Positions 10,921 through 22,694 of a DNA stretch of 64,000 nucleotides are shown piece after piece (position 1 is the stretch's first letter; every line of letters starts with the position of its first letter). The notes beneath the pieces were generated by a model. The model worked only from the letters and a program-made list of their open reading frames with translations, had not been told where the DNA came from and did no database searches. The position numbers and the translations under genes were made by a program. Source of the stretch: Torreya grandis (lineage: Eukaryota; Streptophyta; Pinopsida; Cupressales; Taxaceae); NCBI GenBank assembly GCA_037957365.1, contig JARHVA010000001.1:12915001-12979000 (forward strand). Direction: 5' to 3'.

Positions 10921-13635
10921 TTTCTCCACTAGATAATAAAAATGAATGTTTCGTTATGCAAATAAAACTAGAAATTTCATTAGTTTAAAATCCCCAATCA
11001 AACTTTCTCTCTACACGATATCAATATTACTCTCATAGATGACCAACTACTATGTATATTAGATTTTTTCAAGGCATCATTAATTCCACCATTAGTTTTT
11101 ATTAATAACACATCAAACAAACTTATCCATCATTACATATGCATTATAATCTAACACAAAAAAATATTAATGGCATCAAACATAGTAGATGAAAATACAT
11201 AAAATAGACTTTCCATCATGGAAAAAGTTAACTTTGTAATTTCTTCAATTTATTGACCATAATATGTATCTACCACTTGGTCATCGATGGGCCACTACAT
11301 CCAATTTGGTAACCCTCAGGTTCTGCGATACAACTACACCAATGTGTGCCATGCATTAGCAATAGGGAAATGTGATCGTATTCATCCTCCAACTTATAAT
11401 GTGGACTATCAATCAGGGGTAGAACAAATGACTTAATTCTATAGGTGAATTCCTATCAACATAATAATAGTCCAAAATAAATTTTACAGATAAATACCAT
11501 TCAATTCTTTGATTCTTAACATTACACTAAAATAAATTGATTATCGATACCCTTGATACTAGTAGATGTTTCTTTCTAATTTAAAAACAAAATTTCAACC
11601 CTTCCCATCAAATTTAAAGAGTAGTGTGTTTTAAGGACACTCCCTACAAAATCCTTGTCTCAACTACCATACTTATAAATGTTAAACCCTATTGGTTATG
11701 TGATGGGTTTCCCCCATAAGGTAACATTGAGGCCTTATAAAATACCAAGGGTTGGGATTTGTCCCTATAGGATAATGTTGTAAATCATTGGTTGCCCTAT
11801 ATCATAAATATTTTATGATGGTGGATATGTTTAGTTGGCTAAAATTTTCTAAGAATACATATTCATGCTCAATGGAGGGATCCTAGGGGTAGTTATACCA
11901 TTATATATCATTTATCTGATGTTTGAACCTTGAGTGGGATCATGGAGGTTCATGCCCATATAAAATATATTTGCATAACATATAGATAGTTATTAGTCCC
12001 CCTTAAGACCTGATATAAAAGTATTCTTCTCACAAATAGATGTGTAAGAAAATAGTTAAAAACTTATCTCTTTGTAGAATATTCTAGATCCATAAATGGC
12101 GGACATAGGTCATTAGTATTGTTTAGGGAATATGCAAATAAGAGAGAATGAAACCCTTAGTGCTAATTAATATTATATATATGAAGTTAATGTTAGTTTA
12201 TATATTGTAAATATATTTATCTAAATTTTTTGAGGTGTATCAGTCTTGAGGCACCTATCTTTGATTTATTATATAGTCTTATTCATTGAAGGGTTCTACA
12301 TTGATTAACAACTCTATGATTTTTCTTGCTAATTTCATGTTAATTGATGACAGATAACCTAAATCTAGTTGCACCACTATGTCAGGATTGAACAAATATT
12401 TCTTTAAAAAAAATGGATTCCAAACTCCACCATATGCCCTAGATTTTGTTTTTTTTATCGTACTCTCCAAACGAGAATAAATTCTACCCTATGATGGTCA
12501 AATAAAATTCAAAATTAAGGTTGGCCTTGTTTTACAAACTTGATCAACAATAAAATTGCATTGGATCCTCTCACTCCATATGTTTGTCAATGTAGTTTAT
12601 GTCTTTCCAAATAGTTAAGGGAAAAAATGTTTAAAAACACATATGTTTTGTGTGTAATCCTGCTAGTCCACACACTCCTCTTAAGGACTTATTTCTCTCT
12701 AGCCTCACAACATTTCAAACTACTTATGTAGATTTTCAATATGCTTGCAAATCATTGTGACATATACTGAACATGTAGCCAAAATTGTGCAAGTCCATAT
12801 AAAGTCAACAACCATGTGATAGATCCATTATACTTAATAACAAGTCAAGTGGCACCTCCCAAATTCATGTATGTATCAACAAACCATGACTCCAGAAGTC
12901 CAATCATCATATCTACAAGAAGGTGAGCCACCACTTAGGCAAAATATTAACCATTTTTGAAACCATTTTATTTTATAATTGCCTAGTTATAATTATGTAT
13001 ATATTTTAAATTATCCTACCCTAAGGGGATTGATCGAGAGCACTAGAGATCACAAGCAGATTGTTAGGATGCCTTGAGTATCTAACATTTAATTTTTAGT
13101 AATATTTTCACAATATTTTGGGAAAATAACTTATGGAGTGTTTTATCCCTATCTGATCATCAGAATCATCATTATCTTCCTTCTTGAACATTCTACACCG
13201 ATGTAATTTATCATATTCCTTATCATTGAATAGAAGTTTAATTATTTTGTGAATTTCCTGTATTTGAATGTGTTTTAGTTTTATTGGTGTAATAATTTTC
13301 CATTTCATGTTATATAACCCATATTTTGATAGATAAGTTACAAGTTAACCTCTGAGCTACCATCTTAGTCCCTATGCTTGTATACATGTGAGAAAAATAG
13401 AACAAATAAGGGCATCTACTCATTTTTATTTTAGAGTATCTAAAAAATATTTGTAGTAAAATAAATTTGGTTGAACCAAATAAATATTCTCCTAGGCATG
13501 CCCAAACATCTAAAAATGCATTTAGGATGCCTTAAAGGAGCATCATACCAAATTATTTGGCCAATTTCATGAACTCATGATGTATCTTGGTCCATAATCA
13601 ACTCCTTTTTCACAACTTGTGTATCCATTATTTCA
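10921..13635. other. AT-rich spacer, no gene recognised
   Basis: Contains the second copy of the dispersed direct repeat (about 11,330-11,480). Otherwise only short ORFs without recognisable domains. The 5' LTR of the Gypsy fragment that follows should lie here if it survives, but I cannot delimit one without its 3' partner. Confidence 0.5.
11330..11480 (+). repeat. Dispersed direct repeat, copy 2
   Basis: Diverged copy of 9,150-9,300. The shared ordered words are ATTCATCCTCCAACTT, AATGTGGA and TATC(A)ACATAATAA. Together the two copies bracket the three-unit tandem array, so the whole 9.1-11.5 kb block may be a decayed higher-order repeat. Confidence 0.5.
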
Positions 13636-13639
13636 ACAT

Positions 13640-15674
13640 CAAACTCCTTTCAAATTAAAAGTCATTCTCGACATTTCATTATTTGAAGGCAAAATTGACA
13701 CTACATCATTGGATAGTTAGATGTGAAAACTTGAGACCTAATTCTAACTCAATCACTTTAAATACTTAGATAATATCACATTCATAGCATTTAAGATGTC
13801 TATTTCAATGTTCCACTAGTGGGAAACCTTCATCATGCATGACAAGAAACACTTTGAGCTCATTGTGAGTTGAAGTTCATTTTTTAGTACTATGCAAAAG
13901 GAGTACTACCCCCTTAAACACTATGAGGATGAATACATCACGTTCCAACAACTATGTTAGTGTAAATATTAGTCGGTTCAAGACTACACCAATGATTTCC
14001 ATGACTATAATACACAAGAACATAATGAAGAAACATATAATGTTGAAGTACATCAACAAAATCTCATAATATAAACTCACAAATATGGAGTTATTAAATT
14101 CAAACACATTGGGGAAAACATATCACAATGCCACCAAGATCGAATCTAAGTCAAAGATGAAGCATAAGTTTTCCCCTTCATCTATTACTATGTGTAAGAG
14201 TTAGCACATGATCAGTGCACCATCCAATCCTCCTATGTAGAAAAAGACACGTTTGGCAAGTTGTCATCAGTTTTTGATAAATTTATAAAAAGTATTGAAT
14301 TCCTCTTTGTAAAAAGGAAACATTCACTTGATGAGAACTCATTAAAATATTGTTTTAATAGTTTTATTCTAGTATATTGATTGATCTCAGATTATTGTCA
14401 TTAACCCAAATTTGCATAACTATTTTCCCTTATTTTGTTGCTTATTTTGTGAAACATCAATTCCATTCTAGCTCCCAATAGATAAAAATACCTTCCTTCT
14501 AGGTTCAATCATTTTTAATTCATCTTAGTCAATTTTGACTCCATCATAGGTAGAGTTTAGGTTATTAGGTATTGATAGGGAATTACGTGAAGGAGAGAAA
14601 CCTAAGAAGGTCATGTAACATCAAAAGACTCAAACATATTCAAATTTAGAAAAAATTAAGAGGAACTAAGGTGAAAAGTGATGCCACCAATACCACACTT
14701 TCTCACACAATGATTTTGAATGTCACACAATAATATTTCATTATGCAATGTGCATTAGATCAAATGCAATCCAATGCCATTTACCTAAATACTACTTTCC
14801 TTATCACCAAAACCACTATCACCATCACATCAAATGAAAAATAATGATTCTTCCACACCAAGCATTAGGTTAAGGGTTAACCCCTTCATGTCACCATCAA
14901 TAGTGGAAGCTATAAGAACATCATTACAAAAGATGTAGTCTAAATTCTAGGACTTACCACTAAAGCACATACTTGGCCATATCTCTTGGATGAATCCAAT
15001 GAGGGAAAGATATTTTGGTTTGATGATAATACACTTTCAAGTATGTAATCAACCCTATGGAGGACACAATCATTTTTTACATTGTGCCATTAAAGGTTTG
15101 TGACATCTTACTTGGGAAACTATATGTTTATGACTATAATTATAAATATAAAGATAATCCAATTCAAATATCTAATCTTCAACATTTTTGAGTCACTTAC
15201 AAAGACCAAACTCACTTTGTTCTCTATCAAACAACTTTGCAAGTTAATTTTGCATACACAAAAAATTGTGCTACTCATGGTTCATGTAGAGGTAACCACA
15301 CAACCAAATAAGCAAGAATTGATAGTACCATGCCAAGCCATCATCCAAAAACAAAAAATTGATAAGTTAGTACAAAAATATGGTGATTTATTTGAAGAAC
15401 CGAAAGGCCTTCTAACACACTATGTAATAAAATATCAAATCAATTTGGTTCATGGATCTCCCCTTTCCAAATAACCCATTGAACTATAAGTCCATTTGGG
15501 AGAACGAACAATTATTACACCATATATAAGAGATAATTAATAAAGACAATATCAAACCAAGTTATTATCCTTATGGCACACTAATAGTCCTCATGCCAAA
15601 GAAAAATTTCACATGGTGCTTATGCATTGACTATCAAAAGATCAACAAGATAATGATGAAGAATTGATATCTAA
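13640..15674 (+). pseudogene. Ty3/Gypsy gag-protease-RT start, truncated by a Copia insertion
   Basis: Broken frames read as a Gypsy polyprotein. Gag: LFEGKIDTTSLD with KLETYF near 13,680; WETFIMHDKKHFEL near 13,825; YEDEYITFQQL then SVQDYTNDFHD near 13,975. Protease-like: a stretch ending DILLGKLYVYDYNY near 15,100. Linker and RT start: KIDKLVQKYGDLFEEPKGLL near 15,360, YYPYGTLIVLMPKK near 15,565, then LCIDYQKINKI near 15,625. The sequence stops at about 15,674, before the RT catalytic core, where the Copia LTR begins. The rest of pol is not found in this window and should lie beyond the insertions to the right. Confidence 0.75.
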
Positions 15675-15899
15675 TATTGGATATTTATGTTTGACTATTT
15701 AATACATCATAATAAGTAGTATATAGATAGATAATTAATTAGATATCTAATTTGTTAATTAATTAGTAAGCTTCTTAATAGGGTTCTTCACCCATAGTTT
15801 ATTGTAACAACTTATGTTATTTGTAACAATATCTAAAAAAAATAACATTATATATTATAATCCTTTCAAGCATTCATTGACTGCATAATAAATCTAAAT
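15675..15899 (+). repeat. 5' LTR of the split Copia element
   Basis: Begins near TATTGGATATTT, matching TTTTGGATATTC at the 3' LTR start (51,587), and shares the following 40-odd bases with it. The AATAAATCTAAATT end lies just before a degenerate primer-binding site. At about 225 bp it is short, as is common in Copia. The body is AT-rich. Confidence 0.7.
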
Positions 15900-15917
15900 T
15901 GATTTTAAAGCAAGGTT
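15900..15917 (+). other. Degenerate primer-binding site (initiator tRNA-Met type)
   Basis: GATTTTAAAGCAAGGTTC aligns with the usual plant Copia site TGGTATCAGAGCAAGG, which pairs with the 3' end of initiator tRNA-Met. It sits directly after the 5' LTR. Confidence 0.5.
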
Positions 15918-17105
15918 CTTGAGAAGAAGTATGCGAGCAGGAAGAAAGGGAGAGAATCCCCATGCACTCTCATTCTATTTCTTGTTCAAGCTGCAAGTGG
16001 TACAATTTAATTTTTCTTGTGAAGAATGTGTGAGATAGAGATGGACATGTCTATTCGTATGTGAGATAAATGGAAGATCTATGAACGAGGCACTCCAAAA
16101 CAATCCATTTTCAAGCAAAGATCTCAACCCAAACTTAAAATAAACACATCTCAACTTCAGCAAGTTGCACATAAATAATCTATAGCAAAGAGGCAACTAG
16201 GAAAGCACCATCCATATAAGTGCATAACCAAAAGTATGGCAGGCTAAGGAAAAAAAATGAACTCAACTAGTGGAAACAAATTTTAGCCAACTAAAGCATA
16301 AATTTTTACTCCCAAGTCATAGTTGAAAAATGTGAGTAGAAGCTCAAAATAAAGGCACTTCTCAGCATCCCACACACCTCCATTTTGTATAAATTATAGA
16401 AAGAAAATAAATTATTTATTTTTTACTTTCTTAATTTTTTTGCCAAAGTCTATATTTTTTAAAATTTAAGGTTATATTTTTATTTATTTTTTAAAATTTA
16501 AAATATTTTGGTTAAAAAACTGTATAATTAAAATAATATTAATGCCCTCCAACTAGCCTGGGCAAACTAATTCATTTTATTCCAAATCATGAATCCCTGA
16601 AAACTAATATTTTTCGTAGAAGTCCATAATATGACTATAAAACATCCCTCAAAAGTATTTTGCTACAAAAATTATATATTTATAGATTTAATTATTTTTT
16701 TGAAAGATTTACCCATAGTTGAATTAATTTGATATCTTTGAAAGAATTACCCACAATTGAAATAATTTGATATCTAGAGGCCTGAGTTGAATTCTTTTAT
16801 GAAATGTTGCCAAGATGTCTAAAATATCATTTTAAAACAACCCAAAAAAATATTTTTGTACATCTTCTATAATTCTCTAGAATTAATTATTTTTTGTGAA
16901 CTAGGCAATTTAGGCCTCTACAACTCCTTGAAAATGAAATTAATCATGTAAGTTACAAACCATCAAGACCCAAAACCTAACAAATTCTCTAGAGGAACAA
17001 AATAGGACCTTAGCCATAATTGAGAATAAACTGTTTCTTAAAAATTATATTATAATGGTAATTGATTATTTTTTCCTTTTATTTTATTGTAATTCATAAT
17101 GGTCA
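15918..17105 (+). other. Leader of the split Copia element, non-coding
   Basis: About 1.2 kb between the primer-binding site and the first gag-like sequence, longer than most Copia leaders. It is AT-rich. It includes a diverged tandem duplication of about 38 bp (16,701-16,738 and 16,739-16,775, each with GAAAGA.TTACCCA and TTTGATATCT). No domain is recognised, and an older insertion inside it cannot be excluded. Confidence 0.5.
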
Positions 17106-17333
17106 AAATTAGCCCAAAGTTATTTTTTCCAGATGCATAGCTAGTTCGTGATGACAACTATGTTGCATGGAAAACAAACGTGAAAAATCACTTGGTGTTT
17201 GAGTAAATGTTTCTAGTTGTTGAATGTACTTATACTTGACATGCCTGTGACATTGAAAATAATGAAAGCCAAACAAGATGAACTAAAAAGTGAAGTTTTT
17301 CATCATGTTTAGGGTATCAGATGAGGTTCAACC

Positions 17334-17664
17334 TCATATTTAGTATGCAACATCAACCAAAGATGCATGGGAAAAAATTAGCATAGTCTATGAGGCCAAG
17401 AACCAGAACACAATTTGACATCTTTAAGGCTAGTTTCATTATCTCAAAGAAAAGATCGATGAAAAAATTGAAATATTTCTCCATCATGTTACAATACTAT
17501 AGGCCTCCCTACAAGCATTGGTTGAGAAAGTGTTAAATGAGTCTTTTGTACCCTTCAAACTCATATTTAGGATGTAACATCAACCAAAGATGCATGGGAA
17601 AAAATTAGCATAATCTATGAGGCCAAGAACTAGAACACAATTTGACATCTTCAAAGTTAGTTTC
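17334..17664 (+). repeat. 227-bp tandem duplication inside Copia gag
   Basis: CTCATATTTAG.ATG.AACATC at 17,334 recurs at 17,561 and the two run parallel for about 100 bp. Unit 2 is cut by the Gypsy complex and resumes at 41,792, where it follows the remainder of unit 1 (17,435-17,560) to about 41,915. Confidence 0.8.
17660..17664. other. Target-site duplication GTTTC (left)
   Basis: Directly precedes the LTR terminus TATTGTAGG and equals the five bases at 41,792-41,796 after the opposite terminus GGCCGACA. The Copia gag reading continues across the two copies, which confirms the site. Confidence 0.85.
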
Positions 17665-20290
17665 TATTGTAGGCTAGAATTGCACCCTTGTGGGAGAGTT
17701 TTTTAGGCTCTCCCACTCCCAACGATAAGCATTAGGACAACCTTAGGCTATGGGTATCTTATAGTGAGGTTGAACATCTAGGATTTTTAATGAGGCTAGT
17801 TCTTCAGATACTTCACTTCAGCTCTTATTTCCCACACCAAAATCTACTGCTGGCTAAGAAAAGGGATAGGAGGGTAATATAAAGAGGAAATATAAGATAA
17901 GGGAGGTGATGCACCAAAAAAGAAATGATCCACTTCAGTCTGGGAATTTAGTCAACTACTAATGAACCCAACCTAGATAGATTATTCTAATTCTACCTCA
18001 AGGCCATGGGCATGAAAATTTATGTGAAGGTCAAAGGGGAGCCCTACATTTTGAAAGACAGAAATGGATAGGTCTATGTGAGACACTATGAGTCCATAAT
18101 ACTCTAAGGAGGGATCGATGTCTGGACACTTCACACAACCTACACAAAACCAAGAAAAATCAAATCAAGATGATTGGAAAAGTTATAGATGATGAACATC
18201 AACATACATTCTATAAATAAAATCCAAATATGCACACTTGACTTTAAACAAAATTAAAAAGCTTTCCTTATATTACTTTTAAAGAGTTTTTTACAAATCA
18301 ATTTTGGTAGAGTCACTTTATCACAAGTCAAGAGATAGTTCTTGGCTCTAAGGCCCCTATTTATAACAAAAGAGGTTGAGAGAAGAAGGGGACTCATGAT
18401 AAACTGGGAGGGGAGTCATTAATTCTATGTAACCACCACCTTCATCCTCCATTAACCATAAAAATTAGTCATCCAAGGTCATCCCAATCCCCTCGATCCC
18501 ATCCTACATTCAAGTCACCCCTAGGTGGATTTTGAGGGAGCCATGTCATGAGTGGCTAAATGTCTCTACTTGGCATGATTGAGTTGATATCTACATTAAA
18601 CTTGTCATGGCCACCTTCCCCTTTGTATGTCTTGTCTAAATAAGGATGAAGTCTCCATGCCCTTTTTACTTAGGTCAAACCATGCTAATTTTAATCATGC
18701 GACCATTCATTGAGAGTGAGATACATGTCGAAGGACAAAAACCTTCATTAATCTATACTTACAAGCTCTTGCCAATTGCTTGGACTCTCTTTTACTCTAA
18801 TTGGTCATTAGAAGTTGTCTCAGATCCTTAACTCATGTCGTAGATCTTCCCAACATAGATGCCTACAAGTTATCAATCTCCCTACCAATTGGATTCACCT
18901 ATGCCGCATGGCAGCCTCTCATTCATCTAATCATGACTCTCATGCACCATCAATCCTTAAAATTATGCCATTGGACCAAGCTTATTAAGTTAAGTAGCCT
19001 TGGAAATCTAATTTACTCTTTGTAATGTAATTCATGTTTTCTAAGCTACTTAACTTATAAACTTATAAGTTAAGTCCTTGAAGAATCTTGATTTACTCTC
19101 TACAGAGTAATTCAAGTTCTCTGAGCCCCTCGACTTCAGATTCTCCCAACTGCTCCACTTATAAAGTCTTTTTAAGTAAAGTACTTGGAGAATCCTGAAT
19201 CACACGATGAAGAGTAATTCAATTTATCCAAAATTATTTACGTTAGAGCCTTCCTATTGGATTACTTTAGACTTTTGGAACTTGAAGTCTTCAGGCTCTT
19301 CAACTTCACTATTTTCAAGCTCTCTAACTTCAGGTTCTTGGATCTTGGTTACTTCCTAATAGCTAGTCTATCACCTTGAAATTGAGGTCCATAAAAACAT
19401 CTCAAGATTTTTCAAACTCAAACAACTATTTGTTGGGGCTAAATTTTGATGTTTGTGGGTTTGTCAATTCCCTCGAGCAACTTGCTTTGACAAAATTTCT
19501 TTAGGCAGTTTGCTTAGGAACTTTTCCTCAAATAATTCTCTCGAACTAATTCCTTCAGACTTCTTGTTTTCATTCCTTCCCTTTGGGATTATTTTCCATG
19601 GCTATCTCCTTAGCTTATTTCCTTCAAACAAAAAGTTCAAAGGAATTGTTCCTTGGAAACTTTCCAAATTGCCCCTCGGGCTTTTTGAAAAGGACTTTCC
19701 CAAAGGGAAAGAGACCCTTCAGGCTTTTTGCAAATGGTCCTTCCAAAAGGAACATACCCTTTAGAATTCTTGTTTTGGTCTTTTTGCTCTAAAATTACCC
19801 TTTGGAAGAATTGGAATTGCCCTTTAGAAATTTTAAAGTGGACTAATTTGCCAAGAAAAGTGCCCTTTGGATTGCTTTAATTTTCTCATGACTCATAACC
19901 TACTAGCCAAATTAAGCAAAGTGCTCAAAGTCTTCCACCTTATACTTTTGTAAATGTTGATGGAGTTTGTATCTTTTCTGATGGAGTCCATAGATTTTTT
20001 GATGGAGTCCATAACACTATATAGGCCTAATGCTTCTACATTTATGACCCTTAACTTCTTGGTTCACCATGAAACCTATTCAAAAACCTCTTCTTTGCTC
20101 TACAGACATGTCCCTTAGAATTTGAAAAAATAGAATTTGAGTAAACTTAAAGTGTTTAAAAATCTTTATGAGCACTATAAGATCTCTCTAGTTTACTCAT
20201 TCCATCCAGAACATTTGTTCATTTGCTCATCCATCAAATATTTTGATCCATCTAGGCATAACTTGGTATGTAGGCCAAATTTTGCCAACG
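17665..20290 (-). repeat. 3' LTR (left end) of the Tat-like complex
   Basis: About 2.6 kb, collinear with 39,159-41,791. Shared landmarks include CTCCCACTCCCA near 17,717/39,201, TGTCTGGACACTTCACACAA near 18,120/39,612, and GTCTTCCACCTTATACTTTTG near 19,929/41,430. It ends at GCCAACG, a one-base change of the usual ending CCAACA. A conserved short ORF within it (19,453-19,764) lies antisense to the element and is judged non-coding. Confidence 0.8.
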
Positions 20291-20640
20291 TTTATTGTAA
20301 TTCACAAGGAAGCATGCTTTTTATGTTTGATAACCTATCTCATTTGCTTCATCTGACCCATTGGGCATGGAGTCATTGCTTTATTTAGGCCCTTTTGACT
20401 CTATTTGGAAATTCACCTTGAAGCAAGAAGAACAACCAGAACAAATCAAACTATGCCCAAGGCACTTAGGGAAGGGAAACACACAACTAAAAGGGATGTG
20501 CACAAGGTACTTAGAAGAACACAAAAAGAACTAAATGAAACATACATAATATATATAATGGCTATGAATTCTTTTAATAGTAGGGATTTATATTAATCCC
20601 ATTGACTGGAATGGGTAATACCTCTCTATCTAGTCAAGTG
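20291..20640 (-). other. 3' untranslated part of the Tat-like element
   Basis: Lies between the integrase end and the 3' LTR; collinear with 38,069-38,400. No coding signal in the element sense. Confidence 0.6.
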
Positions 20641-21700
20641 ACATAGAAAGTGTTGTGTTACTTGCATCCATGTATCAAATAAGGGCCACTCCACAAGCTA
20701 TCAAACTTGGTATGGTTTCTTAGCTTGGCCTTATTTAAATCCCATTTGAGGACTAGATCCCCCTCTTTGAAGTCCCTTGCTATGTCTCTCTTATCAAAGG
20801 CTTTCTTGACTTGAGCTTGATGTGACTCTAGTGTCTTCATTGCAAGGTCTCTTGTTTCCTCAAGTTCTATGAGTTCTGCCAATCTCATATTCATGTTCTC
20901 ATCTTCCAGCAACACTAGCTAATGGGCTAGTTCTAATGTAGGTATCTCAAGGGAAATGGGTAACTTGGCCTCCTTTCCATATACTAAAACATATGGAGAA
21001 TTGCCAATGACATCTTTAGGAGTTACCCTATCAGCCTACAAGGCTATCTTTAAGTTAGTGTGCCATGTCCTTTGGTTCTCTTCCATCGTTCTCCTAATGA
21101 TTCTTAGAAAATTCTTATTTGTGGACACAACCAATCCATTTCCTTGAGAATAATAATTTGAAGAGGTACTGAGGTAGATGCCCATATTGAGGGCTCATTC
21201 ACTTATTTTTAGGCTAAGGAAAGCCAATGCATTATCAAAAATAATAGTTGATGGAACACCAAACCTAGTCATGATGGTATCATAGAAGTCTAGGACTACA
21301 CTTTTGTTAGATTCCTTGAACATAATGGATTCCACCCATCTAGTGAAGTAGTTAGTTGCGATAATCACCCACTTATGCTTCGCACTTGATGGAGGGTTGA
21401 TCACTCTAATGAAATCTAAACCCCACTACATGAATGGTTGCTCTACCTGAACCAGGCTGAGAGGAAAAACTACTAATCTTTGCTTCCCCATAAAGAGGGC
21501 ACATTTTTGACACTCTCTCACCCATACATAATCATATTTGAAGAGGTTGGGCTAGTAATAACCAAACCTCATTATCTTTTCTATTGTAGTCCTAGGTGCA
21601 AAATGACCTCCTATAGGTGCATCATAGAAATACTCCAAAAGCTTGGCCACTTGGTCATTATCTATGCACCTTAGGAGCACTCCATTAAGGTCCTTCCTAA
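20641..21700 (-). pseudogene. pol: Tat-like integrase, broken
   Basis: Reads right to left. The zinc-binding start (about 21,480-21,660) is degraded. The catalytic core has MINPPSSAKHKWVI and YFTRWVES (21,340-21,404), then GVPSTIIFDNALAF near 21,240, with the second Asp in IFDNA. After a gap with a stop, NNYYS-like sequence leads to the C-terminal part. That part (20,658-20,915) has KKAFDKRDIARDFKEGDLVL and FDSLWSGPYLI, a GPY/F-type module. Integrase inserts the element DNA into the genome. It is the same family as 44,759-45,926 and 38,412-38,984. Several stops. Confidence 0.85.
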
Positions 21701-22694
21701 ATAAAACCCCATAAAATAATGCATAAGGTATGGACTAAAGTCTGAAATACCTTTTTTTTTCCTTGTCATTCCTAGAGAACATTCACCTGTTAGTAGAAAA
21801 TGTGCCATATCATGGAGCCTACTCTTATGAAGTAGTGGTGCTTCTACCTGTGAGTTGTCTTGAAACACCATGGAAACTTCTTTGTCCTTTTGAGTATCTT
21901 CTACCATGTATTCAAAAAAACCTTTACCTTTGATCAACTTGGTCACTTTGATTTTCACATCAAACTCCATGATTTTGGTGATCTAGCTAGCTCTTTTCTC
22001 ATTCAGATCTTTATTAAGGAGAAAATACCTAACTCCAAGATGGGGTACCATGAGATAAATCTTGTCGTTGGAAAACATTGGTGTGAACTTCCTAAGACTC
22101 ACTACTACAAGGATCTACTTCTCTATGAAGGTGTACCTTACTTCATATCCTTCTAGCCCTTGACTGAAGAAGGCAATCAACTGCTCCATTCCCTCACCAT
22201 TCTTTTGTGTCAGCATAGCTGACAAGCTGTCAACATTGCCAAAGGTGTAAAATATCAAATCATTGGAGAAAAAAAGATTTATGAGTGAGGGTGCTTGGTC
22301 AATGGCCTAGTTTATGGCCTCAAAAGCATCTTTTCCTTCTTTTGACCAAGAAAAAACTTTACTCTTCTTTAACATGGCAGTAATAAGCTTGATCAAGCTT
22401 GAAAAACCCAATATGAACCTTCTTAAAAAATTTATTTTGCCAAGGAAGCTCTAAACTCCCTTTTTATACTTGGGGAGAGAGAGCTAAGATGGCATCTACC
22501 CTTTTAGGATCAATGGATAGCCCTTCTTTCAAAATGATGTGGCCTAACAACTTGCCTTCATGGATGGAAAACATGCACTTCTTGGGATTCAATGAGATCC
22601 CATACTCCCTACATCTCTCAAAGATTAGCCTCAGGTGGTCCATGTGTTTGTTGGCACTCTTGGAGAAAAAAATGATGCCATCCAAGTATACTAC
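21701..22694 (-). pseudogene. pol: Tat-like RT end and ordinary RNase H, broken
   Basis: The RT palm (22,464-22,694) has VYLDGIIFFSK where VYLDDIIVFS is expected, so the second catalytic Asp is Gly. It continues with ECREYGISLNPKKC-like and LLGHIILKEGLSIDPKRVDAI segments. Next come the connection and RNase H (about 22,000-22,440): FLGKINFLRRFI, KEGKDAFEAIN, then QKNGEGMEQLIAFFS. The run MEFDVKIKVTKLIKGKGFFEYM (21,900-21,970) ends the domain. The TR-GAG element is inserted at 22,695, just upstream in the reading direction of the catalytic YxDD codons. Stops and the Asp-to-Gly change make it inactive. Confidence 0.88.
22690..22694. other. Target-site duplication (left, ACTAC) of the first gag-only element
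   Basis: Left copy ACTAC, right copy ACTAG at 32,573-32,577. Joining the host sequence across them restores an open RT reading (MVLVYLDG), with ACTAG as the original site, so the left copy has one later change. Confidence 0.75.

Larger units (their letters stand above)
17106..17664 (+). pseudogene. gag: Copia gag (UBN2-type), N-terminal part
   Basis: Frames read NYVAWKTNVKNHLVFE near 17,160, then TSTKDAWEKISIVYEAKN near 17,345 and FHYLKEKIDEKIE with ASLQALVEKV near 17,500. This is the UBN2/Copia gag pattern (AW, then a Leu-Lys helix and DESIE-like segment). A 227-bp segment is tandemly duplicated: unit 1 is 17,334-17,560, and unit 2 starts at 17,561 and is interrupted at 17,664 by the minus-strand Gypsy complex. 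The capsid-like product cannot be made because of stops and the split. Confidence 0.75.

Noticed and set aside
10921..13635. Host gene exons in the AT-rich spacer
   Set aside because: No recognisable domain, no consistent splice-site and codon pattern; only short random ORFs.
19453..19764. 103-codon ORF in the Tat-like LTR, with relatives at 37,289-37,627 and 40,783-41,223
   Set aside because: It is antisense to the element, broken in the middle copy, and similarity follows the DNA of the LTR rather than a protein.
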